5,859 bases of DNA, from NCBI GenBank assembly GCA_030618505.1, contig JAUXDF010000220.1, positions 1 through 5,859 of the forward strand. Reading direction: 5' to 3'. How positions within the stretch are numbered: the first letter of the stretch is position 1; each line of letters starts with the position of its first letter. The translations under genes and the position numbers were made by a program. Origin of the DNA: Spongiibacteraceae bacterium (GTDB taxonomy: Bacteria > Pseudomonadota > Gammaproteobacteria > Pseudomonadales > PIVM01). The notes under the pieces were generated by a model. That model was not told where the DNA came from. It saw only the letters and a list, made by a program, of their open reading frames with translations, and did no database searches. Shown piece after piece: positions 1 to 5,859 of this stretch.

Positions 1-3
1 ATT

Positions 4-7
4 AACT
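4..7. repeat. Possible target-site duplication, left copy (AACT)
   Basis: AACT immediately left of the inverted-repeat end is repeated at 152-155 on the other side of the palindrome. A four-base match can occur by chance, and a TA duplication (7-8 and 151-152) fits equally well, so this supports insertion only weakly. Confidence 0.3.
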
Positions 8-151
8 AGTGCCCGTCCAGAAACTGGTAGCTTTCGAAAATTAAGTCCGGTCATAGCCAACGCAAATCTAGCTCCTAGGCCTTTTCAAGGCCTTTAAGTC
101 GCAAGATTTGCATTGGCCATGACCTCTTTGTTTGATTTCTGGATGGGCACT
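8..151. mobile_element. MITE-like palindromic element with terminal inverted repeats
   Basis: The two ends are inverted repeats: 7-23 (TAGTGCCCGTCCAGAAA) pairs with 136-152, with a single mismatch (15 against 144). A second inner pair, 49-69 with 104-124, matches at 19 of 21 positions. A third small hairpin lies at the centre (AGGCCTT at 77-83 with AAGGCCT at 87-93, loop TTC). The unpaired stretches between outer and inner arms are unequal: 25 bases on the left, 11 on the right. Flanking direct repeats fit two readings: AACT at 4-7 and 152-155 (element 8-151), or TA at 7-8 and 151-152 (element 9-150), the latter in the style of IS630/Tc1-mariner elements. There is no room for a transposase, so any mobility would need one supplied in trans. 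I do not recognise the family. The palindrome is clear; its identity as a mobile element is inference. Confidence 0.6.
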
Positions 152-155
152 AACT
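152..155. repeat. Possible target-site duplication, right copy (AACT)
   Basis: This is the right-hand partner of AACT at 4-7, directly abutting the right inverted-repeat end. Its first base also extends the inverted repeat, which is why the exact element boundary is ambiguous. Confidence 0.3.
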
Positions 156-206
156 ATATGAGGTGGCCACATAAATTGGCGGTGGCCTCAAACTCGACAG
201 GTTGCC

Positions 207-273
207 ACTGGCACTGAAAAGCGATTAACAGATTCACGATAACGGCCTGCTCCCCTATCGCTGACTGCCCAGT
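207..273. repeat. Imperfect inverted repeat downstream of the pump operon
   Basis: ACTGG (207-211) pairs with CCAGT (269-273), and AGCGAT (220-225) pairs with ATCGCT (257-262). The bases between these arms match partially with small bulges. The loop between the inner arms is 31 bases. It could form a stem in the 3' untranslated part of a pump transcript, or be a remnant of a decayed repeat element. No T-run follows on the minus strand, so it is not a standard terminator. Confidence 0.35.
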
Positions 274-324
274 GAAAATAACCTACTCGAAAAATACAGC
301 TTTGTGGTCAGAGTTGTCAGATTA

Positions 325-360
325 GATATAACCCTATCAATATATTATTCAGGTTAAATC
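325..360 (-). terminator. Candidate AT-rich stem-loop after the permease stop
   Basis: GATATAACC (325-333) and GGTTAAATC (352-360) form nine-base arms with one mismatch around an 18-base AT-rich loop. The stem begins seven bases beyond the permease stop codon at 368-370. The position suits a transcript end or a 3'-protecting hairpin, but the stem is weak and no uridine run follows, so intrinsic termination here is doubtful. Confidence 0.25.
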
Positions 361-367
361 GCAGTAA

Positions 368-3300
368 TTATCCTGTCTGCTGTTCCGTTAATTTGCCCAG
401 CTTAGGCCATTTTGCGGCGACCCTGGTTTTAAACCTTTCTCCCATCAGATAAAGAATCGGCACCAGCAGTAGCGTGACGGAGGTTGCCAGTAATACACCG
501 AAGGCCAGAGAAATAACCATCGGGATCAGAAACTGTGCCTGCAAACTGGTTTCTGACATGATCGGTACCAGTCCAATAAAGGTGGTTAGTGAGGTGAGGA
601 TAATTGGGCGAAAACGATCCTTGCCCGCCTGAAGTAGAGCGCTGATAATTTCCTGGCCCTGATCACGCAGCTGGTTAATACGGTCAATTAATACCAGGTT
701 GTCATTTACCACTACACCGGCGCAGGCGAGTATGCCCAGTAGTGAAAAAATACTGATCTCACGTCCCATGATTAGGTGGCCGGCGACGGCGCCCATAAAA
801 CCAAAGGGCACGGCGGTAAGAATAATAACCGGTTGCCAATAGGAGCGAAAAGCAATAGCAAACAGTGCATAAATCACAATCAGTGCCTGGGCGATGCCAA
901 TAAACAAGGCATCCATAAATTCGTTTTTTTCGCGCTGCTCACCTTCTAGCTGTAGTTGCAGGCCAGGGTATTTTTGCTGCCAAACGGGTAGTTGATTGTT
1001 AATGATTTCATTGACCAGGGCGACGGTATCGGTGCTTCCTCTTTGTACCTCGGCACTGACATTAATTGTACGCTGTCGATCGGTGCGATCAATTTTGCTG
1101 TAGCTGGGCACATAACGTACCTCGGCTACGGTATCAAAAGGCACTTCTTCGCCACCCGGGCTGCGTATGCGCATATAATGTAGGTGATCGAGTGATTCAC
1201 GCTCGGCTTTGGGATAGCGCACCATCACTTTGACATCTTCTTTTCCCCTGGGAATGCGCTGGGCCTCGGCGCCGTAAAAACCTTGGCGAACCTGTCTGGC
1301 CAGATCAGCAAGGGTGATATCGAGAGTCTCCGCCAAAGGTTTTAAATCCAGTTCAATTTCAGGGCGGGGGCTTTGCATGGAATCACTGATATCGTAAATG
1401 CCGGGATAGCGTTTAAGTAGAGCCTGTAGTTCATTGCTGACCGTCAGTAAGGCATTGTTGTCGGGGCTTGAGAGCACGAACTGCAGGGCTTTTCCCTGGC
1501 GATTAATAGTGTAGGAGAGAATGAAATCATCAACATTTGGTAACTCTCCGATCAGCTCGCGCCATTCTTTACTCATTTCCTGGGCAGAAATTTCTGAGCG
1601 CCGATCACGGTTTAATTCTACCCAGGTGGTTACTTTGTTCTCTTCTGCCCGAATCTGAATGTTGCTGATATAGGATGTGCTTTGTTGTGAATTGTCATTG
1701 CTAAAGCGGTGGTTCTTTTGTAGTTCCAGGGCGGAAATTTCTAATTTTTCAAGCATCTTTTGGCTATCAGAAAATGGTCCGCCTTCAGGCAGGGTAATGC
1801 GAGCAACCAGAAAGTCTGAGGTGACATTGGGCATAAAACTAAAGCGTAACCAGCCGCCGGTAAAAACGGCTATGGAGATCAGTAGCAGGCAGAAAAAAAC
1901 GGCCATGGTTAGCCAGTGCCAGCTTAGGCATTTGGCGAGTAGGGGTTGGTATAAATTACTGGCGGTAAAAGTCATGCCTTCTGAAAAAAACAAGCGGGCT
2001 TTTTCCAGTTGACCTTTTAGCCCGGTGGGGTTTTTGGGCAGCGGTGGCATATGGGAAAGATGCGAGGGCAAAATAAATAGCGATTCGATCAGCGAAAAGG
2101 CCAGTGTTAATAACACCACTATCGGTATCGCCATCGCTGCATGGGCACTGTCACCGGGCAGATAGAACATCGGTACAAAAACAATCATGGTGCTAATTAC
2201 GGCAAACAGGATGGGTTTTGATACCTGTTGGGTTCCCTTGCTGGCCCCTTGTTTGCCGCTGATTCCTGCTTGTTGTTCGGCGAAAATACTTTCACTGACG
2301 ATAATCGCATCATCAACGACAATGCCGAGAATCAATAAAAAGGCGAACAGGGAAATCATATTGAGGCTAGTGGGTGTTAAGGGTAAAAGCCACAGAGCAC
2401 CCAGGAAGGAGACACCAATGCCAAGGCAAACCCACAGAGCCAAGAGCGGTCGAAGAAATAACATCAAGACAATAAAGACCAGCACTAGACCGCCAACACC
2501 ATTTTTAAGCAGTGTTTCAATACGTCCTTTGAAGGGGTAGGAGGAGTCGCGCCACATGGTCAGAGCTAAACCATCTGGAAGGTGCTGATGGCTTTCGCTG
2601 ACATACTGCCGAACGGCTTGGCTGGTCTTGAGCACATCCGGGTGGCCGCTGACTTTTACGTTTAAAAAAATGGCAGGTTTGCCATTAAAGCGGGCGATGG
2701 AGTTTTCCTCGGCAAAGCCATCATTAATGCTGGCGACATCACCAAGGACAATGCGGGTGCCATCGACTTTTCTCAATAAAATAATATTTTCAAAGTCAGT
2801 AGCCGAATAGGCCTGGCCTCTTGTTTGTAGTTGAATATCGCCAATGTTAGCGCGAATGCTGCCGGCGGGCAGGTTCAGGGAAGAGCTGCGTATGGCTTCT
2901 ACGATCTGTTGAAAGTTAAGTCCATAGCGGCGCAGGTTGTATTCCGAGACTTCAATAGAAACTTCATAGGGGCGGGTGCCATGAAGCTCAACCAGTGATA
3001 CATGGGAGAGTGCAGAGAGTTCATCGCGGATTTTTTCGCCATAGCGTTTTAGGGTGGTTTCTGCTTGATCGCCGCTCAAGGCCAGACTGATCATATGGTG
3101 ACGCCACAGCAGTTCGTTAATGATGGGACGTTCGACTTCAGCGGGCAGGGTGCTTAGTGCATCAACGCGGCTTTTAATCTCGTTTAGCAAGCGCTGGCTA
3201 TCGTAACCGGTAGCGACTTCGACGGTGACAATGCCTGCACCCAAACGTGCTTTAGAGATAATCTTATCAATGCCATCAAGGTCATGGATGGCCTCTTCGA

Positions 3301-3502
3301 TACGGATGCAGATCTGCTCTTCAACTTCCTTGGGGCCTGCGCCGGGATAAGGCACCGCGATTTGGATAATGTTAGAGGGCGTCGCGGGGAAGAACTCTTT
3401 ATCAAGATTGGGGATGCTAGTGAGGCCACCAATAATAACTAACAGCATTAATAGGTTGGCGGCGATGGGGTTTTTGACAAACCAGCTGATAATGCCGTTC
3501 AT
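368..3502 (-). CDS. RND-superfamily efflux pump permease (AcrB-like inner-membrane subunit)
   Basis: This is an inner-membrane proton/substrate antiporter of 1044 residues, full length for the family. The fold reads as a duplicated 6+6 helix layout: TM1 at about 10-29, a large periplasmic domain at about 31-333, TM2-TM6 at about 335-480, a cytoplasmic linker, TM7 at about 531-549, a second periplasmic domain at about 551-864, and TM8-TM12 at about 866-1018. TM4 carries the paired acidic residues D397 and D398 (GIVVDDAIIV), the proton-relay pair of AcrB (D407/D408). In TM10 the site of AcrB K940 is N933, followed by D934 (GVVVNDNLVLID), so the relay is not the classical Asp-Asp-Lys set. The ATG overlaps the adaptor stop codon as ATGA and has only a weak ribosome site (TTGAG), implying translational coupling. 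The DD pair favours the HAE (hydrophobe/amphiphile) type over the metal-exporting CusA type. Substrate is unknown, and no outer-membrane channel gene is nearby. Confidence 0.95.
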   Translation of the reverse strand: MNGIISWFVKNPIAANLLMLLVIIGGLTSIPNLDKEFFPATPSNIIQIAVPYPGAGPKEVEEQICIRIEEAIHDLDGIDKIISKARLGAGIVTVEVATGYDSQRLLNEIKSRVDALSTLPAEVERPIINELLWRHHMISLALSGDQAETTLKRYGEKIRDELSALSHVSLVELHGTRPYEVSIEVSEYNLRRYGLNFQQIVEAIRSSSLNLPAGSIRANIGDIQLQTRGQAYSATDFENIILLRKVDGTRIVLGDVASINDGFAEENSIARFNGKPAIFLNVKVSGHPDVLKTSQAVRQYVSESHQHLPDGLALTMWRDSSYPFKGRIETLLKNGVGGLVLVFIVLMLFLRPLLALWVCLGIGVSFLGALWLLPLTPTSLNMISLFAFLLILGIVVDDAIIVSESIFAEQQAGISGKQGASKGTQQVSKPILFAVISTMIVFVPMFYLPGDSAHAAMAIPIVVLLTLAFSLIESLFILPSHLSHMPPLPKNPTGLKGQLEKARLFFSEGMTFTASNLYQPLLAKCLSWHWLTMAVFFCLLLISIAVFTGGWLRFSFMPNVTSDFLVARITLPEGGPFSDSQKMLEKLEISALELQKNHRFSNDNSQQSTSYISNIQIRAEENKVTTWVELNRDRRSEISAQEMSKEWRELIGELPNVDDFILSYTINRQGKALQFVLSSPDNNALLTVSNELQALLKRYPGIYDISDSMQSPRPEIELDLKPLAETLDITLADLARQVRQGFYGAEAQRIPRGKEDVKVMVRYPKAERESLDHLHYMRIRSPGGEEVPFDTVAEVRYVPSYSKIDRTDRQRTINVSAEVQRGSTDTVALVNEIINNQLPVWQQKYPGLQLQLEGEQREKNEFMDALFIGIAQALIVIYALFAIAFRSYWQPVIILTAVPFGFMGAVAGHLIMGREISIFSLLGILACAGVVVNDNLVLIDRINQLRDQGQEIISALLQAGKDRFRPIILTSLTTFIGLVPIMSETSLQAQFLIPMVISLAFGVLLATSVTLLLVPILYLMGERFKTRVAAKWPKLGKLTEQQTG
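3499..3502 (-). other. ATGA stop/start overlap coupling adaptor and permease
   Basis: On the minus strand the four bases read ATGA: the permease ATG (3502-3500) shares its last two bases with the adaptor TGA (3501-3499). The sequence just upstream (CTTGAGCACACC) has little Shine-Dalgarno character, so the permease is probably translated by ribosomes finishing the adaptor, which helps keep subunit amounts matched. Confidence 0.8.
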
Positions 3503-4737
3503 GGTGTGCTGCTCAAGGTATTTTTACCTAAGGTGTTTTCTGTGCTTAGGGAGCCTTCAGTGGGAGGGGTTTGTTGGGGTGTCAGTAGCTGTGGACTCAC
3601 CAGCATGCCCTCAACGGCCATTGGCAGATTAGAGATAACAATACGTTCTCCGGCCTGAAAGTTAGCACCGTTTAATAGCACAATCTGGCTGTCTGATTGC
3701 AAAATTTCCACGGCACGAAATTTAAGTCGATTATTGTCATCCAGTATCAGTATCTTCTGATCTACCTGCAGTGCCAGACGCGGCAGCTCGATAACGTTAT
3801 CCAGCCACAAGCCTTCAATCTCGGCTTCGACAAACATGCCAATCTCCAAAGCGCTTTGGCGGCTGTTGTCTGATGTTGTGTTCTGAAAGGGCTTTTCTAC
3901 TTCGATAATGGCGTAGACAACACGGCTGTTGATATCAATACTGGCTTCGGTGCGTACCAGGCGTCCCTGCCACTGATGCTTTTTACCTGCATAGTAGGCG
4001 CTTAGCAAAGCCTTGGGTGCCTGCTCGCGCTTGGTTTGTGCGCCTGGCATATCGATCAGTGCCAGCTGTTTGTCCGTTAAAGGGATGCGCACCTCAACAC
4101 TGTCAGTGGAATAGAGTTTTGCGATTGGGGTGCCGGGTATGACATATTGCCCTTCGTCGACATACTTGTTGCGGATGCGGCTGTTAAAAGGTGCTTTGAT
4201 TTCTGTGCGGCGAAGATTCAGCTCCGCTTCGCTGCGATCGGCTTTGGCGGCGAGAAATTGTGCTTTGGCACTGGCAAGTTGAGGTTTGCGTAAAAACAGC
4301 GCGTTGGCGTCTTTTTGACCAAGGTCTCGCCACTCTTTGTTCGCCTGTGCAGCGCGAGCACGTTCGGTGGCCAGTAGTTGTTCGGCTTCGGCAATTCTGG
4401 CTTCGGTGCGAATCAGCGCAAAACGATAATCGGCATCTTCAATTTTCAATAGTGTACTGCCCTTGGTAAAAAAAGCACCGCTGGCAAAACGCAGGTCACT
4501 ATGCTCAATAATACCGGCGACCTGAGAGACAATATCAATCTCGCGCCGTGGCTGTACTGTTCCCTGGGTTTTTACCCGCAAGCGTATTTTTTTGGCGGCG
4601 CTGTGTAATACATCGACTAGCGGGGCGGGTGGCGTGGAGACTGCTTTGGGTTGAGGTTTTGCCTTGCCGCTGGCGAGAAACAGGGATAATGAGATGCCGG
4701 CGGCCAGGACGATTACTGCGATGACAAGCTTTTTCAT
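3499..4737 (-). CDS. RND efflux periplasmic adaptor (HlyD/AcrA-type membrane fusion protein)
   Basis: The 412-residue adaptor would link the downstream permease to an outer-membrane channel. The N-terminus (MKK then a hydrophobic run to about residue 22) is a signal or anchor segment with no lipobox cysteine, so it is probably membrane-anchored by the helix, or secreted, and not lipidated as AcrA is. The first lipoyl half lies at about 66-103, an alpha-helical hairpin at about 104-178 rich in Ala, Glu, Lys and Arg, and the second lipoyl half at about 179-210 (KAPFNSRI, then DEGQYVIPGTPI). The beta-barrel is at about 211-310 and the membrane-proximal domain at about 312-375. A Pro/Ser/Thr/Gln-rich tail (about 381-412) follows and looks disordered. 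The start is supported by GAGG (minus strand, 4742-4745) four bases upstream of the ATG. It is the first gene of a two-gene operon, ending in a four-base ATGA overlap with the permease. The family call is firm; the partner channel is unknown. Confidence 0.93.
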   Translation of the reverse strand: MKKLVIAVIVLAAGISLSLFLASGKAKPQPKAVSTPPAPLVDVLHSAAKKIRLRVKTQGTVQPRREIDIVSQVAGIIEHSDLRFASGAFFTKGSTLLKIEDADYRFALIRTEARIAEAEQLLATERARAAQANKEWRDLGQKDANALFLRKPQLASAKAQFLAAKADRSEAELNLRRTEIKAPFNSRIRNKYVDEGQYVIPGTPIAKLYSTDSVEVRIPLTDKQLALIDMPGAQTKREQAPKALLSAYYAGKKHQWQGRLVRTEASIDINSRVVYAIIEVEKPFQNTTSDNSRQSALEIGMFVEAEIEGLWLDNVIELPRLALQVDQKILILDDNNRLKFRAVEILQSDSQIVLLNGANFQAGERIVISNLPMAVEGMLVSPQLLTPQQTPPTEGSLSTENTLGKNTLSSTP

Positions 4738-4741
4738 TCTG

Positions 4742-4745
4742 CCTC
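4742..4745 (-). promoter_or_regulatory. Ribosome binding site of the adaptor gene
   Basis: On the minus strand GAGG (within AGAGGCAG) stands four bases before the ATG at 4735-4737. It is a good Shine-Dalgarno match, somewhat close to the start, and supports this start codon. Confidence 0.6.
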
Positions 4746-4795
4746 TATAATGCGTGTTTACTGCTTGTTGGGATGAGTACCGGTTTACTGCTGGC

Positions 4796-4808
4796 TGCTA
4801 TGGTAGCA
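4796..4808. promoter_or_regulatory. Small inverted repeat upstream of the adaptor, possible operator
   Basis: TGCTA (4796-4800) and TAGCA (4804-4808) form perfect five-base arms around TGG. It sits about 60 bases before the adaptor start and shares its TAGCA half with three further copies at 4840, 4866 and 4905. It could be a repressor or activator half-site pair; no regulator gene in the window points to which. Confidence 0.25.
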
Positions 4809-4839
4809 AAAAGGATCTGAAAGCCATAGCCGTGAACGG

Positions 4840-4923
4840 TAGCACTACAAGGTATTATTAAACTATAGCACTAAGGCATGGTGCCGAGGCATGGCGCTAT
4901 TGTATAGCATTACGATGGCGCTA
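4840..4923. repeat. Cluster of short degenerate direct repeats
   Basis: TAGCACTA occurs exactly at 4840-4847 and 4866-4873. TATAGCA occurs at 4864-4870 and 4903-4909. AGGCATGG occurs at 4874-4881 and 4887-4894 as part of a 13-base tandem pair with ten matches. ATGGCGCTA occurs at 4891-4899 and 4915-4923. Together they suggest a unit of about 20 bases (TATAGCA-YTA-rG-ATGG-YGC) present twice 39 bases apart, with partial copies around it. Cause unknown: regulator binding sites, or local duplication. Confidence 0.45.
4862..4870 (-). promoter_or_regulatory. Candidate extended -10 element for the pump operon
   Basis: On the minus strand this reads TGCTATAGT, a TGn extended -10 with five of six matches to TATAAT. 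No good -35 box lies 16-18 bases upstream. It would put the transcript start about 115 bases before the adaptor ATG. A second similar motif, TGCTATACA, lies at 4901-4909 on the same strand. Both fall inside the degenerate repeats, so either could be a regulator site instead. Tentative. Confidence 0.2.
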
Positions 4924-5068
4924 GAGTGACATGACCGCATGGCCCGAAAAAGCCCTAGAAACTCCTCGCACCGATAAATTCAATCACGCATAATGCCCAC
5001 AGTTTTAAGCGCGTGAATACTCACGTTAACATCCCAATATTTGTACCTTGCTGGATACCAGACACACT

Positions 5069-5096
5069 TTGCCGAAAGGTGCTTTGTGTCTTTAAA
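5069..5096 (+). promoter_or_regulatory. Weak candidate promoter for tex
   Basis: TTGCCG (5069-5074) and TTTAAA (5091-5096) are separated by 16 bases, each with four of six consensus matches. This is the best pair I can see close upstream of tex, but it is weak. The inverted repeat GACACA/TGTGTC (5061-5066 and 5085-5090) overlaps it and could be an operator or an untranslated-region hairpin. Confidence 0.2.
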
Positions 5097-5137
5097 CCCC
5101 TATATCCTGCAATGGGCCTGACCAATGAAGCCGTTAT

Positions 5138-5859
5138 ATGAATAGTATCGATCAGCGTATTGCCGAGGAATTAAATGTCAACGTTCAGCAGGTGTCAGCC
5201 GCCGTTGCGCTGTTGGATGAGGGGTCGACGGTGCCTTTTATCTCCCGTTATCGAAAGGAGGTGACCGGAGGCCTGGATGATACCCAGATGCGTAACCTGG
5301 AGGAGCGACTGCGTTATTTGCGCGAGCTCGAGGAGCGTCGCAGTGCCATTCTTAAAAGCATTGATGAGCAGGGTAAATTAAGCGCTGAGCTTGAGCAGTC
5401 AATAAACGCGGCGGAGAGTAAAAACCGCCTGGAAGATCTTTACCTGCCCTATAAGCGAAAACGTCGTACCAAAGCACAAATCGCCCGTGAAGCGGGTTTG
5501 GAGCCGCTGGCTTTGCGGCTGTTTGAGGATCCGGCGCAAAACCCGGAAGAACAGGCCGCCGCTTTTATTGATGCGGATAAGGGCATTGCCGATGTTAAGG
5601 CCGCACTTGATGGCGCCAAGCAGATCCTGATGGAAAAATTCAGCGAAGATGCCGAGTTACTGGGTAAATTACGTGATTTTCTTTTTAATGAGGGGGTTTT
5701 GAGCGCCCGTGTTGCCATTGGTAAGGAGCAGGAAGGGGTCAAATTCCAGGATTATTTTGAACACGATGAGCCCTTTAACAAGGTGCCTTCTCACCGAGCG
5801 CTGGCCATGTTTCGCGGGCGTAATGAGGGAATGCTCAATGTTGCTATTGTGGTCGGTGA
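5138..5859 (+). CDS. tex: Tex, S1-domain RNA-binding transcription accessory protein (5' part)
   Basis: The first 240 codons are open to the window edge, so the C-terminal two-thirds are missing. Tex (YhgF in E. coli) is a cytoplasmic nucleic-acid-binding protein linked to transcription and toxin-gene expression. Recognisable conserved N-terminal blocks are TVPFISRYRKE (31-41), GGLDDTQ (44-50), LEDLYLPYK then a basic run (98-111), DADKGIADVKAALDGA (145-160), KFQDYFEHDEP (202-212) and PSHRALAMFRGRNEG (217-231), all in the same order as recalled E. coli Tex. The helix-hairpin-helix, YqgF-like and S1 domains expected later are outside the window. The ATG is the first after an in-frame TGA at 5126-5128, with TGAAG at 5126-5130 as a modest ribosome site seven bases upstream. 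It is divergent from the pump operon and shares no evident function with it. Confidence 0.95.
   Translation, partial: MNSIDQRIAEELNVNVQQVSAAVALLDEGSTVPFISRYRKEVTGGLDDTQMRNLEERLRYLRELEERRSAILKSIDEQGKLSAELEQSINAAESKNRLEDLYLPYKRKRRTKAQIAREAGLEPLALRLFEDPAQNPEEQAAAFIDADKGIADVKAALDGAKQILMEKFSEDAELLGKLRDFLFNEGVLSARVAIGKEQEGVKFQDYFEHDEPFNKVPSHRALAMFRGRNEGMLNVAIVVG

Larger units (their letters stand above)
156..367. other. Non-coding stretch downstream of the pump operon
   Basis: I see no gene on either strand in the space between the palindromic element and the permease stop codon. It holds two imperfect inverted repeats, listed separately. It also contains a locally repeated GGTGGCC motif at 162-168 and 181-187, whose GGCCAC (165-170) and GTGGCC (182-187) could form a 6 bp stem with an 11-base loop. 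None of these is followed by a T-tract on either strand, so no intrinsic terminator can be called with confidence. Confidence 0.6.
4738..5137. other. Intergenic region between the divergent pump operon and tex
   Basis: These 400 bases contain no ORF that looks like a gene on either strand and must hold the promoters of both transcription units. Half nearest the pump operon (4796-4923) is rich in short repeats built around TAGCA and ATGG. The half nearest tex contains TCACGC (4984-4989), the inverted repeat CGTGA-ATAC-TCACG (5012-5025), and GACACA (5061-5066) facing TGTGTC (5085-5090). No canonical sigma-70 promoter with both boxes well matched is visible for either gene. Confidence 0.6.

Noticed and set aside
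1..155. Integron attC site or CRISPR-related palindrome
   Set aside because: The ends lack the RYYYAAC/GTTRRRY core pair of attC, no cassette gene is adjacent, and there is no series of repeats with spacers.
325..360. Confident intrinsic terminator for the pump operon
   Set aside because: The stem is AT-rich with a long loop, and no uridine run follows on the minus strand, so it was kept only as a low-confidence candidate.
992..1183. Plus-strand ORF of 63 codons opposite the permease gene
   Set aside because: It lies wholly within the well-supported minus-strand permease and its translation resembles no family I know.
1677..2810. Plus-strand ORFs of 60-117 codons opposite the permease gene (1677-2012, 2187-2540, 2628-2810)
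   Set aside because: These are antisense shadows of the conserved transmembrane and periplasmic coding sequence; their composition is odd and no domain is recognisable.
368..3502. Heavy-metal (CusA-type) identity for the permease
   Set aside because: TM4 carries the Asp-Asp pair typical of HAE-type pumps, and I see no methionine-rich metal relay in the periplasmic or membrane parts.
3184..3632. ORFs at 3184-3432 (minus strand) and 3369-3632 (plus strand)
   Set aside because: The first is an alternative frame inside the permease, and the second crosses the adaptor/permease junction antisense. Neither has gene-like features.
4260..4469. Plus-strand ORF of 69 codons opposite the adaptor hairpin
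   Set aside because: It is antisense to the coiled-coil region of the adaptor and is explained by that gene's codon composition.
4672..4737. Lipoprotein signal peptide on the adaptor
   Set aside because: The N-terminal hydrophobic segment is followed by LASGKA with no cysteine, so there is no lipobox for acylation.
5449..5742. Minus-strand ORF of 97 codons opposite tex
   Set aside because: It lies entirely within the clearly conserved Tex reading frame.

Overview
The window looks like ordinary chromosome from a gammaproteobacterium. The best taxonomic clue is the start of a tex/yhgF gene at the right edge, whose N-terminal 240 residues closely resemble recalled E. coli Tex. I cannot place the organism to genus. 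Base composition is roughly balanced, and the adaptor and pump genes show no obvious difference in style from tex.

Layout, left to right. Positions 1-367 hold no gene. Their left part is an imperfect palindrome of about 145 bp (roughly 7-152) with terminal inverted repeats and short flanking direct repeats, which looks like a small non-autonomous transposable element (MITE-like). Two further imperfect inverted repeats lie between it and the pump gene. On the minus strand, 3499-4737 encodes a periplasmic adaptor (HlyD/AcrA-type membrane fusion protein) and 368-3502 encodes a complete RND-superfamily inner-membrane permease. The two genes overlap by four bases (ATGA) and form an operon read adaptor first, permease second. 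Positions 4738-5137 are a 400 bp intergenic region between divergent genes, with short degenerate repeats and small inverted repeats but no convincing gene. From 5138 on the plus strand, tex runs off the window.

How the parts work together: the permease would take substrate from the inner membrane or periplasm using the proton gradient, and the adaptor would bridge it to an outer-membrane channel. No TolC/OprM-type channel gene and no regulator gene is present, so the channel is probably encoded elsewhere. Substrate cannot be told from sequence. The permease keeps the Asp-Asp pair of transmembrane helix 4 but has Asn-Asp where AcrB has Lys-Asn in helix 10, placing it in a branch apart from the classical AcrB drug pumps. 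Tex is functionally unrelated to the pump; the two operons simply share the divergent upstream region.

I found no evidence for a new multi-gene system. The least explained items are the palindromic element at the left edge and the repeat cluster upstream of the pump operon.
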